A stretch of 64,000 nt of DNA from Haematobia irritans (GCF_050003625.1 NC_134400.1:59586066-59650065); one strand, 5' to 3'; counted from the first letter of the stretch, positions 1 through 11,294 are shown. The notes: a model not told the origin generated them from the letters alone. A program made the numbers and translations.

Positions 1-39
1 GACCAATGAATTAAAAATATTTTATTTTTAACAAACAAT

Positions 40-1190
40 GAAGTGTTAGAGGTGTGCGATCAGTCTAGCCACGAGTTCCTATTTTTCCTCCGTTCCTAGC
101 CACGGGCTCCTACCGTTCCTACCCCATAGCACGAGGTGTGCGACCACTCTAGCCACGTGTTCCTACCTCTTCCCCCTTCTCTACCCCTAACCACGTGCTC
201 CTACTTCTCCTCCTTCCCTTTAGCTAGAGGCGTGCGACCACTCTAGCCACGTGTTACCTCCCGTTTCTCCTTTCCCTACTCCTAGCCACGAGCTCCTACC
301 GTTCCTACCCCATAGCTCGAGGTGTGCGACCACTCTAGCCACGTGTTCCTACCTCTTCCCCTTTCTCTACCCTAACCGCGTGCTCCCACCTTTCCTATCC
401 CATACCTAGAGGTGTGCGACCACTCTAGCCACGTGTTCCTATCTTTCCTCCTTTCTCTACTCCACAGCTAGAGGTGTGCGTACACTCTAGCCACGTGCTC
501 CAACCTTTCCTCCTAGCCATGTGCTCCTACTTCTCCCTTCTCCTTTCCTACCCCACAACTAGAGGTGTGCGACCACTCTAGTCACGTGTTCCTACCTTTC
601 ATCCTTTTTCTACTCCACAGCTAGCGGTGTGCGACCACTCTAGCCACGTGTTCCTACCTCTTCCCCTTTCTCTACCCCTAACCACATGCTCCCACATTTC
701 CTATTCCATAGCTAGAGATGTGCGACCACTCTAGCCACGTGTTCCTACCTTTTCCCCTTTCTCTACCCCTAACCACATGCTCCTACCTTTCCTATCCCAT
801 TGCTAGAGGTGTGCGACCACTCTAGCCACGTGTTCCTACCTTTTCCCCTTTCTTTACTCCTAACCACGTGCTCCTACCTGTCCTCCTTTCCTATCCCATA
901 GCTAGAGGTGTGCGACCACTCTAGCCACGTGTTCTTACCTTATCTCCTTTCCCTACTCCTAGCCACATGCTCCTACCTCTCTTACACCATAGCTAGAGGT
1001 GTGCGACCACCCTAGCCACGTGTCCCCATTTCTATCGAGTATTTCCCTCTCTCAAAGCTAGAGGTGTGCGACCACTCTAGCCACGTGTTCACTTTTCCCT
1101 TTCATCCTTCCTTCTCCCACAGCGAATCCAGCCCGCATACCCCTGCCTACCCACCGTCCTGCCCAATACCCGACTAGAGGTGTGCGCGAT
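40..1190. repeat. Minisatellite, CTAGAGGTGTGCGACCACTC units
   Basis: About a dozen imperfect units, roughly 60-120 bp apart, built from GGTGTGCGACCACTCTAGCC, then ACGTGTTCCTACC and a pyrimidine-rich CTTTCCCCTTTCTCTAC spacer, with a shorter half-unit containing CACGTGCTCCTACC. Higher-order alternation of the two half-units is visible. It sits in the inferred LTR, and no ORF runs through it. Confidence 0.85.
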
Positions 1191-1219
1191 CACTCTAGCT
1201 TGTTGTACCGCAGCTACTA

Positions 1220-1560
1220 GGTTAGGTTAGGTGGTAGCCCGATGTTTCAGGCTCACTTAGACTATTCAGTCCATTGTGATACCACATTGGTGAACTTCTC
1301 TTTTATCACTGAGTGCTGCCCGATTCCATGTTGACCTCAATGACAAGGGACCTCCTTTTTATAGCCTAGTCCGAACGGCGTTCCACATTGCAGTGAAGCC
1401 ACTTAGAGAAGCTTTGAAACCCTCAGAAATGTAACCAGCATTACTGAAGTGGGATAATCCACCGCTGAAAAACTTTTTGGTGTTCGGTCGAAGCAGGAAT
1501 CGAACCCACGACCTTGTGTATGCAAGGCGGGCATGCTAACCATTGCACTACGGTGTCTCT
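1220..1560 (-). mobile_element. tRNA-derived SINE, full length, minus strand
   Basis: On the minus strand the element begins with a tRNA-like head with pol III box A (TAGTGCAATGGTTAGCATGC) and box B (GGTTCGATTCC), continues through a body of about 200 bp and ends with CACTTAGACT-type tail sequence and CCTAACCTAACC. A 10-11 bp direct repeat, CGCAGCTACT(A), flanks it at 1210-1220 and 1561-1571, a classical LINE-type target duplication. It is inserted in the LTR at the edge of the minisatellite. A second full copy is at 3726-4070. Confidence 0.9.
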
Positions 1561-2200
1561 CGCAGCTACTAACGCTCCGCAACGTCGCCGGCCAATGTTC
1601 CTCCAACCGATACAGCATCACTGCCGCTATCATACCAAATTAGTATTAAGCCCAAAATCTAAATACTGCACTATAAAGATATTTCACTGTAAATGAAAAC
1701 GTAGTCATCCTCTTTCCCCTGTCCAAAGAAATAAGTATTTTCTGTGACGTACCTTGGCCATCGAGAGCCTTACCCCAGCCAGTAGTGGGAAAACCCGTCG
1801 TTACAGTGCCTCTAGCTTAATTATTTACTTTACCTTCGTTTCCCTCTCCAACATTCTACCATTCCAACTATTGACTACGATGATCACTTACCTAGATGAT
1901 GCTACCTCGTTGACTGCTGCCAACCGACTGAACCAGATTTCTCACACTGCCTGCCTTTTATACTTTCTCCCAGCATGCGTAATAGGGTATGGTCACATGT
2001 TAAGTTGTTGGTTTATAACGGTTGTTTACTCTAATTACTTATGATAGGTGTTAGAGAATTAGCTTAGAAATTAATATTTGAAATTCACTTTTATAACTAA
2101 AAAATGTAATTACTTATTATTATTATTATATTTTGATTACTCTTATTTATTATATGTTGTGGCTGGAAACGAGGGGCACCGACTTCTAGCGTCACAACTA

Positions 2201-3539
2201 AATAAAAAAAAACTCTTGGAATGATTACTGCAGCAGCATTGAGAATACGTCCGAGGCTTCCAGATTACGGAAGGTGCTAGCATCCACTAACTCCGCTCCA
2301 GGTTTCATTAAAACATCGGAGGGCAATTGGACAACGTCCAATGAGGAGACGCTGGATGTACTATTGGACACACATTTTCCCGGAAATCAGACGGTTGAAC
2401 CATGTACTAGCGGTGCCGCAATGACTCAGCGGTCGTTTCCTATCGAGGAAATTGTATCGGAATCTAGAATAAAATGGGCGTTAAATAGCTTTGGATCATT
2501 CAAATCCCACGGACCTGATGGAATTACTCCGGCGGAGTTACATGCGGTGGCTGACACAATTATCCCCTGGGTGTCGGCGATATATATATAGAATGTATCA
2601 ACTGCATATATTCCAGGAAAGTGGAGGGAATCAAAAGTCGTTTTCATACCTAAAGCGGGAAAAGCCTCTCACTCGAATGCGAAGGATTTCCGACCAATCA
2701 TCTTATCATCATTCCTACCTAAGACTCTGGAGAGGATGATAGATATTTGTCTTAGAACTAGCGTCGATTCAAGTTTGCTCTCGAAACGACAGCATACATA
2801 CTCGAAGGGCAGGTCTACTGAGACCGCATTTCATGAACTAGTCAGCTTTATTGAAAGCTCACTATCTGTCAAAGAATACACAATCGTGGCTTTTCTAGAC
2901 ATCGAAGGGGCGTTCAATAACGTCCACCCGAGCTCGATATTAAATGGACTGACAAGACGAACTTCTAAGGAAGAGACGCATTTCAGCCACACTAGGGCAA
3001 GCAAACATACAAAGGTATGTGAACAGAGGCACTCCTCAAGGAGGAGTTCTATCACCTCTTCTTTGGAATATTGCTATAAACAACTTTTTGGTTTCCATAG
3101 AAAAAGAAAGGATACAAGTGGTGGCATAGGCAGATGATGTGGCGCTAGCAGTCAGGGGAAAATTCCCATCAACAGTTAGAGATATTATACAGAGAGCCCT
3201 CCGGATGACTGAGAAATGGGCGAAAGAGAAAGGTCTTGGGGTAAATCCTGCAAAGACAGAACTAGTCATGTACTGCAAGGATCGCAAAACTCCCACGGTT
3301 AGGCCCAATTCATTAGGGAGTATTGAAATTCCTTTAGAGAGTGTGCAAAATACCTTGGCGTTATTTTGGACAGGAAGCTGAACTTTAAGCTTAATATTGA
3401 AGAAAGGGCAAGTAAAGCAACGGTAGCTTTATACTCCTGCAAAAAGGCAATAGGTATAAAGTGGGGACTAAAACCAAAAATTGTGCATTGGCTATACATG
3501 CCAGTGGTTAGACCTATAATGCTATATGTGTTGTAGTCT
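2201..3539 (+). pseudogene. LOA/Jockey-group LINE copy A, RT part (broken)
   Basis: Decayed second ORF of a non-LTR retrotransposon. The frames give the end of the linker after the endonuclease (CSSIENTSEASRLRKVLAS), then RT blocks (FGSFKSHGPDGITPAEL; YSKGRSTETAFHELVSFIE; FLDIEGAFNNVHPSS) and the catalytic loop, where the Tyr of YADD is a stop codon (TAG near 3127). At least four frameshifts separate the blocks. The copy stops at 3539 and resumes at 6614 after a 3.07 kb insertion. Clade placement rests on the RNase H domain and the ORF1 type seen in sister copies (57.5-63 kb) and is inference. Confidence 0.85.
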
Positions 3540-3725
3540 TGTAACGACAGATTTTCCCCTCATGGCTAGGGTATTGCTCACGGGGCCGGGTTCGTCACAG
3601 ACATTTGTTTATTTCAGAGACAAAGAGAACACAAAAGGTTATTAGGTTTTACGGTGAGTGTTTATTGAAAATTAATTGAGTTGCCTAGGCGGTACACAAG
3701 GTCTTACAGCCTTAACTATGGGATC

Positions 3726-4070
3726 CACCGTGGTGCAATGGTTAGCATGCCCGCCTTGCACACACAAGGTCGTGGGTTCGATTCCTGCTTCGACCGAACA
3801 CCAAAAAGTTTTTCAGCGGTGGATTATCCCACCTCACTAATGCTGGTGACATTTCTGAGGGTTTTAAAGCTTCTCTAAGTGGTTTCACTGCAATGTGGAA
3901 CGCCGTTCGGACTCGGCTATAAAAAGGAGGTCCCTTGTCATTGAGCTTAACATGGAACCGGGCAGCACTCAGTGATAAGAGAGAAGTTCACCAATGTGGT
4001 ATCACAATGGACTGAATAGTCTAAGTGAGCCTGATACATCGGGCTGCCACCTAACCTAACCTAACCTAAC
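3726..4070 (+). mobile_element. tRNA-derived SINE, full length, plus strand
   Basis: It starts CACCGTGGTGCAATGGTTAG (box A) and has box B GGTTCGATTCC at about 3775. A body like that of the copy at 1220-1560 follows, and it ends GGGCTGCCACCTAACCTAAC with three CCTAA repeats. A possible short duplication, AACTAT, flanks it but is degenerate. It is inserted in the solo-LTR-like block. Confidence 0.9.
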
Positions 4071-4320
4071 TATCGATATGATTAGTAACTAATCGGTCCA
4101 CGGTGGCGTATCACTTCTCGGTTTAGTTCGGTTGAAACCACGCCAGCTGGGGTGCAGGTCACGATGATGTAGTCGACGTAACACGTGAAGTAGGTCTGTC
4201 CGAAGTCGTGTCACGGTGACGTGGGTCGGTGGCGAGTGAACTCACGTGATCCTAGTCACTGTCACGTCGGGATGGAAGTGGCCAATGGCGGCTAGGACGC
4301 ACCGTGGCTGTGAAGACTCG

Positions 4321-4620
4321 CGGTATCAATTCGGTGTTGTGTCCAAATGAACGTGATACCAGTGGCTATGAGGACTCGCAGTATCAAGTCGGTGTCGTGT
4401 CTAAGTGAACGTGATACCAGTGGCTGTTAGGACTCCCAGTATCAAGTCAGTGTTGGGTCGAAGTGAACGTGATACCAGTGGCTGTGAGGACTCTCGGTAT
4501 AAAGTCGGTGTTGGGTCCAAGTGAACGTGAAACCAGTGGCTGCGAGGACTCGCGGTATCCTGTCACTGTTGAGTGGTGTCGTATCTAAGTGAACGTGATA
4601 CCAGTCGCGGTGAATACGCA
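4321..4620. repeat. Minisatellite, 58-bp unit, about 4.5 copies
   Basis: Unit of about 58 bp containing GTGATACCAGTGGCTGTGAG and CGGTATCAAGTCGGTGTTG, repeated head to tail with 5-15% differences. Less regular related sequence extends on both sides (about 4100-4700). It occupies a place in its LTR comparable to the unrelated minisatellites of the LTRs at 1-2196 and 29329-33292. Confidence 0.85.
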
Positions 4621-4845
4621 CTGTAACTCAGTACTTATCGTGTCTTGCTGGTGTCCCAATCCGTGTCGTGTCTTGTCTTGCTGATGTCCAAGTGGCGTAC
4701 GTCTTAACTCACTTGAAATTCTATGATCTAATTAAACTCACCCACTTGTCTGGTCGCTTGATCACTCAAAACTGACTTCCTTGTTTGACCTACTTTGCCC
4801 CTTTTATATTGTCCCTACGCATCGCTGCTGACGTCTACTTCACTA

Positions 4846-6031
4846 AAGGGTGATACGGTCAAAATTTGGTCAATATAAACTTGACGTATTTCTTTCAATT
4901 TAGCATTTAAAAAACCTGAACACCCTTCATTTTGAAGGTGTGTGTGTGTAGAATGTTGCTCCTATTTTGATTTTGGAATTCACTCTTCAGTTGTCAAAAT
5001 GCCGTCCAAGCAAGAAGAGCAGCGTATCAAAATTTTGCTCGCGCATCGCGAAAATCCGAGCTACTCACACGCAAAGCTGGCAAAATCGCTAAAAGTTGCC
5101 AAATCAACCGTTACAAATGTAATTAAAGTGTTTGGGGAACGTTTGTCGACAGCCAGGAAGTCTGGATCGGGGGGAAATCGAAAACCGGAAGCCGCTGAGA
5201 CGACAAAGAGAGTCGACTTACAAGAAGGTATGATAAATCGCGATGATAAACAAAATACGACGGCCAAAGCGCGATCCCGGAGGCTGTACACGACGATGCT
5301 GACGAAGTTTGACTGCGTGGCAATGGACGACTAAACCTACGTCAAAGCCGACTACAAGCAGCTTCCGGGACAGGAGTGTTATACGGCAAAAGGAAGGGGA
5401 AATGTAGCAGATATTTTCAAGCACATAAAACTGTCAAAGTTCGCAAAGAAATATCTGGTTTGGCAAGCCATCTGTACCTGTGGCTTAAAAGCAGCATTTT
5501 CATAGCTTCCGGGACTGTCAACCAAGAAATTTACGTGAAAGAGTGTTTGAATAAACGTCTGCTGCCTTTCCTGAAGAAACACGGTTGTTCCGTACTGTTT
5601 TGGCCGGATTTGGCATCTTGCCATTACGGTAAAAAGGCCATGGAGTGGTACACCGCCAACAACGTGCGGGTGGTTCCCAAGGACAAGAACCCTCCCAACA
5701 CGCCAGCGCTCCGTCCAATTGAGAAATACTGGGTTATTGTCAAGCGGAACATAAAGAAGACCAAAAACTGCTAAGGACGAGCAGCAGTTCAAGGCAAACT
5801 GGCTTTCTGCGGCGAAGAAGGTGGACAAGGTGGCTGTACAAAATCTGATGGCAGGTGTCAAGCGTGAGGCCCGGCAATTCGGATTTGGAAAAGCGAAAGC
5901 CTAACTGAATATTTTTCCCGAATTTTATACTAATTGAACTTGAAAAAGAAATTTAATTTGATTTTTTAACTAAACGATTTCACCGATTTACACGCGTTTT
6001 CCCTTGACCAAATTTTGACCGTATCACCCTT
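4846..6031 (+). mobile_element. Tc1/mariner DD37E-type transposon
   Basis: Element of 1186 bp with 28-bp perfect terminal inverted repeats (4846-4873 and 6004-6031, starting AAGGGTGATACGGTCAAAAT), flanked by TA on both sides (4844-4845, 6032-6033), the usual Tc1/mariner target. It carries one broken transposase gene and is inserted in the solo-LTR-like block. Confidence 0.95.
4999..5904 (+). pseudogene. DD37E mariner transposase, broken
   Basis: Begins at ATG 4999 (MPSKQEEQRIKILLAHRENP) with an N-terminal helix-turn-helix DNA-binding region (about residues 15-50, KLAKSLKVAKSTVTNVIKVF). The frame runs to a stop at 5332-5334 right after the first catalytic region (VAMDD, then TAA where the family has Glu). 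The middle is shortened around 5217-5222, where part of the second helix-turn-helix and linker seems deleted. After frameshifts the catalytic core continues: FWPDLASCHY supplies the second Asp and RPIEKYW the Glu, with exactly 37 residues between them (5619-5733). It ends GFGKAKA-stop at 5904. DD37E spacing is known from mosquito mariner-like elements. Inactive. Confidence 0.9.
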
Positions 6032-6613
6032 TACACGGCATCATTTCAGTTGCAATAACAAACCCTTTTACACCCTTAAGCATTGATCTATGCTTATGCT
6101 GATATACATTGGCTGCCCACTGCATAAGCATATGTGCGGTTGTTTGCTCGTTGTTAACTTCGTCCACTTGTTGATCGATGCATTGTCCCTATGTATGTTT
6201 GGTTGTTCGCTGTTTCGAACGCATTACGCATTAGCTTGAATGTTCATTGCCCTTACTTGTTTATAAATCAGGTGCGTGGCAGGTAACGGTGCATGGTGGG
6301 CAACATTGTAAACAAGAACAAGGGTAGGCAATTAAGAGAAAGTAGACAGCAGTGAGGTCAGGTAATACAGAAGAGTATTACATGGCTGCTCACAACTCAT
6401 GTATTAAAACCAAGCAGTGTTTTATGTGGAAACCAAATTCGTTAATATATTCAATTCAATATGCATACAAAAATAGTAAATTCATTAAATAAATAATTCA
6501 AAATAAAAAATAAAAGAACAATTCAACAAATAAAATTCCATAACATCAATAACAAAACATAACACACAACTCAGTGGGGAGGAAAACGAGCGTTAGCGAC
6601 TTTCGTCGTCACA

Positions 6614-7068
6614 GTCTGGTGGCGGCCCTTCACCAGCCGACAAGTTTAGACAAATTTCAGCGTATGGCGTACTTGTGTATCTCAGGTGCATTAAGCAAGA
6701 CAGGAACAAATTCCCTTAATGTGATACTGCATCTATTGACTTTAGACATTTTGGCCAAACAGTCAGCTGCAACAACGGCTGTGTGGTTGCGCGAGCTATT
6801 GCTGCGGACGGAAAAAAGTTACGGTCACAGTTCGACCCTCAGACTAATACCAGATGTGCCTAACGTAGTGGATTACACTTTGGCGAGACCACTTTTCGAC
6901 AAAAAGTTTGAGACTCTAATTCCCAACAGTGAGGCGTGGTGTACACGGGCCCCGGGGAATAGAAGTTATATAGATTTCTACACTGATGGCTCCAAATTGA
7001 ATGGACAAGTGGGTTTTGGAGTATATTCTAAAGATCTGGAACTTCGAATACCAAAAGATTACCTGATC
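6614..7068 (+). pseudogene. LINE copy A continued: RT thumb to RNase H start
   Basis: Sequence resumes after the LTR-like insertion at the same point of the LINE (LDKFQRMAYLCISGAL). It reaches the RNase H domain: YIDFYTDGSKLNGQVGFGVY at about 6967-7026 contains the first RNase H catalytic Asp (TDGS). LINE similarity ends at about 7068 (compare 62460-62605), where an unrelated tandem repeat begins. One frame is open from 6574 to 7246, but its last third is repeat sequence and not protein. Confidence 0.85.
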
Positions 7069-7657
7069 ACTCCTCCCCGACCAGATATCGTAAATTCATG
7101 TTCCCTATATTCTTTTCACAAACTACCCAACTTGACTATTCCCCTTTCCCAACCAGACATCGAAAAATTATATACCCTGTATAAATTTACTCATCTTATC
7201 CCAATTTCAAGTAAATCAGAGAAAGTTAGATTTTGCTCTATTTTTTAAGGGACGTCTCTTTCTCTGCAAATTGCAAGAAAATCTGTAAACTTTCCTTCAA
7301 GCTTCATAATGTGGGGCAAGGAGAAAATTCCCTCCAAATACCCAGCAATCAAGTACACCATATTGATTTCATAACCTTCCACTACGGCCTTTGTAAATTT
7401 CAAGTAAACTTGAGAATTTTATTTTTTTAGTTTTAGAGGACGTCTCCCTCCTCGGCCCAATATCGAAAAATTATATAGCGTATATTTTGTAGACGTTCCA
7501 GAAAATCTCAAGCAAATTATAAGCCCAATTTTTAAACAGCAGGGTAAGGGAAGGCCCATATCCCCTTCCGAATATCACAAAATCAGATATCCATTAAAAT
7601 AATACAATCTACACCACATCCTCGGTAAATTTAAAGTAAAATGGAAAAGTTTAATTG
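7069..7657. repeat. Tandem repeat family R (CGACCAAATATCGAAAAAT)
   Basis: Imperfect units carrying CCTCCCCGACC, AGATATCGAAAAATTATATA and GGGACGTCTCCCTCCTC. The same family occupies 10301-10800, on the other side of LINE copy C. No coding potential seen. Confidence 0.65.
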
Positions 7658-7974
7658 TTTCACGGTATGTTAGGTTAGGTCAAAGTGGCAGCCCGATTAA
7701 GTTTTAGGCTCACTTAGACTATTCAGCCCATTGTGATACCACATTCAACTAAAAGTACCTATTACATATGGGCACTTCTAGTTTTAACCACTGAACCTTC
7801 TCTATTATTTTCTTTTGTTGAACCAACCAGATTGTTCCAGAAACATTAACAGACTGCTTAAGTTAACGTTTTCCTAAAATTCGCTTACACCTTACACAAA
7901 ATGCAGGACACTCACACAAGAGGTATTTAATTGATTCCTTTTCCTCCACATCATGATAGCTCATAGAGTAGTCA

Positions 7975-8340
7975 TTATACTTCGCACCAATAGTTTTTGC
8001 AAACTCGCCTATCAGACAGCCTTCTCACGCAGTAAGAGCCTGCAAATTCTAGTTCCCCTGGAATATGTAACGTAGTTCCTAGCCTTGCTAACTCATCTGC
8101 TTCGCAGGTCCCCGCTATGTTCCTATGGCCAGGCACCCATATTAGGTGAATATTGTACTGCTCAGTCATATCGTTGAGAGATTTGCAGCAGTCGATGGCC
8201 GTTTTCGAGTTAAGGAACACAGAATCCAAGGATTTTATTGCAGGTTGACGTCTGAGTATATATTAATCCCAACATTTGTTGGAACAATACTTCTCAGCCA
8301 ATTCTCCACCTCTCTTATTGCTAATATTTCAGCCTGAAAA
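7975..8340 (-). pseudogene. LINE copy C RNase H remnant
   Basis: The minus strand reads SVFLNSKTAIDCCKSLNDM, then IHLIWVPGHRNIAGTCEADELARLG, the C-terminal RNase H motif (VPGHxxIxGNExADELA) with the last catalytic positions. The copy continues to a Cys-rich ORF2 tail near 7870-7960 and into the 3' UTR. The beginning of the domain is damaged: the TDGS block is not readable here. Confidence 0.85.
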
Positions 8341-8395
8341 ACACTACAGTGATTCAACTACGTTAGGCACATCGGGCATTATTTTGAGGACCGAA

Positions 8396-9277
8396 CTATG
8401 ACCGTACATTTTTTCCGACCACAGCGATAGCTCGCGCAACCGCACATCCGTTGTTGCAGCTGACTGTTTGGCCAAAAATGTCTAAAGGCAATAGATGCAG
8501 CATGACCTTAAGGGAATCTGTTCCTGTCTCACTGAATGAGATACACAAGCACGCCATACGCTGAACTTTATCTAAACCTGTCGTTTGCTGAAGTGCCGGC
8601 CACCAGACTACAACACCATATAGCATTATAGGTCTAACCAATGCACAATTTTCGGTTTTAGTCTCAACTTTTTTTCCTATTGCCTTTTTGCACAGGTACA
8701 AAGCTACCGTGGCTTTTCTCGCTCTTTCTTCAATATTTAACCTAAAGTTCAGTTTCCTGTCCAGAATAACGCCAAGGTATTTTGCACACTCACCAAAGGG
8801 AATTTCAATACCTCCTAAGGATATGGGCTTAACCGTGGGAGTTTTGCGATCTTTGTACATGACTAATTCTGTCTTTGCAGGATTTACTCCAAGACCATTC
8901 TCTTTCGCCCATTTCTGAGTCATCCGGAGAGCTCTCTGTATAATATCTCTGATTGTGGATGGGAATTTTCCCCTGACTGCTAGAGCCACATCGTCTGCAT
9001 GTGCCACCACTTTTATCATTTCTTTTTCTAGGGAAACCAGAAGGTTGTTTATAGCAACATTCCAAAGAAGAGGTGATAGAACTCCTCCTTGGGGAGTGCC
9101 TCTGTTCACATACCTTTGCATGTTTGCTTGTCCTAGTGTGGCCGAAATACATCTCCTCATTAGCAGTTCGTCTAGCAGCCTAAGTATACCTGGACCAACA
9201 TTCAGAGTTGCCAGTCCATTTAATATAGAGCTCGGATGGACGTTATTGAATGCTCCCTCGATGTCTATAAACGCCAC
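8396..9277 (-). pseudogene. LINE copy C reverse transcriptase, longest open stretch
   Basis: An open stretch of 293 codons covers most of the RT palm and thumb. It has AFIDIEGAFNNVHPSS (first catalytic Asp), RGTPQGGVLSPLLWN (the conserved GTPQGG block), HADDVALAVRG (second and third Asp) and YLGVILDRKLNF. Catalytic residues look intact, but the frame opens within the domain: upstream blocks lie in other frames (9300-9620) and RNase H follows in a different frame. The codon at 9275-9277 is only an internal position, so this is a fragment of a larger ORF2 and not a separate gene. Confidence 0.88.
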
Positions 9278-10300
9278 TATTGTGTATTCATTGACAGATA
9301 GTGAGCTTTCAATAAAGCTGACTAGTTCATGAAATGCGGTCTCAGTAGACCTGCCCTTCGAGTATGTATGCTGTCATTTCGAGAGCAAACTTGAATCGAC
9401 GCTAGTTCTAAGATAAATGTCTATCATCCTCTCCAGAGTCTTAAGTAGGTATGAGAATAAGATGATTGGTCGGAAATCCTTCGCACTCGAGTGAGAGGTT
9501 TTTCCCGCTTTAGGTATGAAAACGACTTTTGTTTCCCTTTACTTTTCTGTAATATATGCTAAGTTTATACAGCCTTGTAATTCCATCAGGTCCGGGGGAT
9601 TGGAATGGCCCAAAGCTATTTAACGCCCATTTTATTCTAGATTCCGATACAATTTCCTCGATAGGAAATGACTGCTGAGCCACTGTGGCACCGCCAGAAG
9701 AGGGTTTCCAGGAAAATGTGAATCCAATAGTACCTCCAGCGTCTCCTCACTGGACGTTGTCCAATTGCCCTCCGATGTTTTAATGAAGCCTGGAGCGGAG
9801 TTAGTGGATGCTAGTACCTTCCGTAGTCTGGAAGCCTCGGACGTATTCTCAATACTGCTGCAGTAAACATTCCAAGAGTTATGATGAGCATTTCTCATTT
9901 CTCGCTTAAATCCTCTCAGGTTCTTCTTGTAAGCGTCCGTGAAACTTTTTTCGCACCACTGAGCAGACACCACACATCGCGTTCTCAATTTCCCCCCATT
10001 TTTGCTTTGGAACCATACTGTCCAATGCTCTTTTATTAATGATAGCAATCACAAGGCTGTCTTGCAACTGAGGCAAACGATCTTTGATCCCGTTTAGAGG
10101 ATGGCAGTTCATCCGGTGATCGTTCCCTTTTTCCAGCTTCAAGAATTCCTTGAGCCCATGTTAAGGAATAGCTTTGCTTAGCCGACAACGTGCTTGAGTC
10201 GACAGATCCTAATTTCTTTAGGATAAACAAAGAATTTCTGCGTTCTTTGAATCTCTTTTGTGAGGGATTACCTCCTTTTGATGTCGTTACCTTAGAAAAA

Positions 10301-10800
10301 TTTTAGTTTTTCACTGTACTTTAAAAAAGTCGGTTACAGGGGAGGCTCACTCCTCGACCAAATATCGAAAAATAAAGTAGCTGTTCCCCCTTCAACCTTC
10401 CCTGAAAATTTCGAGCAAATCGGATAATTTTGTTCCAATTTTCAAAAGGTCGGGCGGAGGTCTCCGTTTTCCTCCAAATATTACAAAATCGTAACCTCAC
10501 GCCGTGTTCCCTGTAAATCTCAAGTAAATGAGAGAATTTTTGTTTTTTACTGTACCTTAAACAAAAATCGTATCAAGGAGCGGTCCACCTCCGCGACTAA
10601 ATATCGAAAAATAAAGTAGCCGGTCTTTGTCTAGACATCAACCCTAATCGGAAATCTTTGGCCCAATTTTGAAAAGGTCGGGCAAGGGGGATGTCCCCCT
10701 CCCCCAACAGATATCAAAAAATGAGGTACCCTATTTTCACCACATGATTACCCTAAACGTTCTCCGAAAAATTTTCATGTGAAAAAATAAAATTATTTTA
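10301..10800. repeat. Tandem repeat family R, second block
   Basis: Two to three units with a period of about 240 bp: ACCAAATATCGAAAAATAAA recurs near 10355 and 10595. It is the same family as 7069-7657, and both were one array before LINE copy C inserted. Confidence 0.7.
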
Positions 10801-10809
10801 TAACCAAAG

Positions 10810-11285
10810 CAACTGCGATGAATTGAATTATAAATTTTTGTATTGTGCGCTGTATGTAAAAATAGATTTTTCCGCTTTTGCGTTGAAACTTTTCTTGAAT
10901 TTTCTTTGCTATAAACCTCACAGAGCCCGAGTCCTTTCCAACGAATGCCAAACCGTGGAAGTTGGTTCGTGCGTTCTGGAGTTAAAACGTCAGGAAGGAA
11001 AACCCGAAGTATTTTTATATATTAGATATACGGCATCACCGTGGAAATCGGCTCGTTCGTTCTGGAGTTGCATCAGAGATGGCACTGTACATAAAACAAG
11101 ATTTTCCCGCTTTTCCGTTGAAACTTTTCTTGAATTTTCTTTGCTATAAACCTTACGGAGCCCGAGGCCTTTCCAACGAATGCCGTGGAATACCGTGGAA
11201 ATCGGTGCGTGCCTCCTGGAGTTAAAGGGACAGCGAGGAAAATCCGACTTATTTTTATATATTAGATATACGGCATCATGAATGG
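10810..11285. repeat. Direct repeat, two units of about 240-260 bp
   Basis: Two head-to-tail units, each with CCGCTTTTGCGTTGAAAC, CCTTTCCAACGAATGCC and a terminal TTTTTATATATTAGATATAC block (10835-11034 and 11095-11275). No ORF beyond chance length. Confidence 0.75.
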
Positions 11286-11294
11286 TATTACGAT

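Larger units (their letters stand above)
1..2196 (-). mobile_element. Gypsy-type LTR, minus strand, runs off the window start
   Basis: Read on the minus strand from 2196 the sequence starts TGTGACGCTAGAAGTCGGTG, closely resembling the starts of two other LTR-like blocks (minus strand from 6613 and from 33292), which share a CTCGTTTTCC-type segment shortly after. The opposite end is not in the window. Inside are a minisatellite (about 40-1190) and a SINE (1220-1560). It lies directly against the 5' edge of the LINE fragment at 2201, so it probably interrupted that LINE. Known: fly Gypsy LTRs begin TG and end CA. Inferred: same family as the LTRs at 3540-6613 and 29329-33292. Confidence 0.6.
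3540..6613 (-). mobile_element. Solo-LTR-like Gypsy insertion with nested SINE and mariner
   Basis: The block is bounded by TGTAACGAC at 3540 and GTCGTCACA at 6613 (TG...CA with inverted ends) and flanked by the 4-bp direct repeat GTCT (3536-3539 and 6614-6617). It splits a LINE whose sequence continues across the junction exactly as in sister copies. Subtracting the SINE (345 bp) and mariner (1186 bp) leaves about 1.54 kb. The minus-strand start TGTGACGACGAAAGTCGC matches the LTR that starts at 33292, and the other end matches the end at 29329. No internal retroviral genes are present, so a solo LTR is the simplest reading. Confidence 0.75.
7668..10300 (-). mobile_element. LINE copy C, minus strand, 5'-truncated, inner deletion
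   Basis: A copy of the same LINE inserted in repeat family R, flanked by a 10-bp direct repeat with one mismatch (TTTCACGGTA 7658-7667; TTTCACTGTA 10309-10318). Reading the minus strand: ORF1 fragment (from about 10300: FILKKLGSVDSSTLSAKQS), then at about 9960 a direct jump into the end of the endonuclease linker (CSSIENTSEASRLRKVL). RT, RNase H and the 3' tail CACTTTGACCTAACCTAAC at 7669 follow. The ORF1-to-ORF2 jump removes the end of ORF1 and the endonuclease. Confidence 0.9.

Noticed and set aside
1754..2044. 96-codon frame in the first LTR
   Set aside because: The codon at 1754 is not ATG, no domain is seen, and it lies in LTR sequence.
4041..4070. CCTAACCTAACC runs (also 1220, 7671, 33668, 63612, 63982) as telomeric TTAGG repeats
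   Set aside because: They are only two to four units long and always sit at the 3' end of SINE or LINE copies. Flies also lack TTAGG telomeres.
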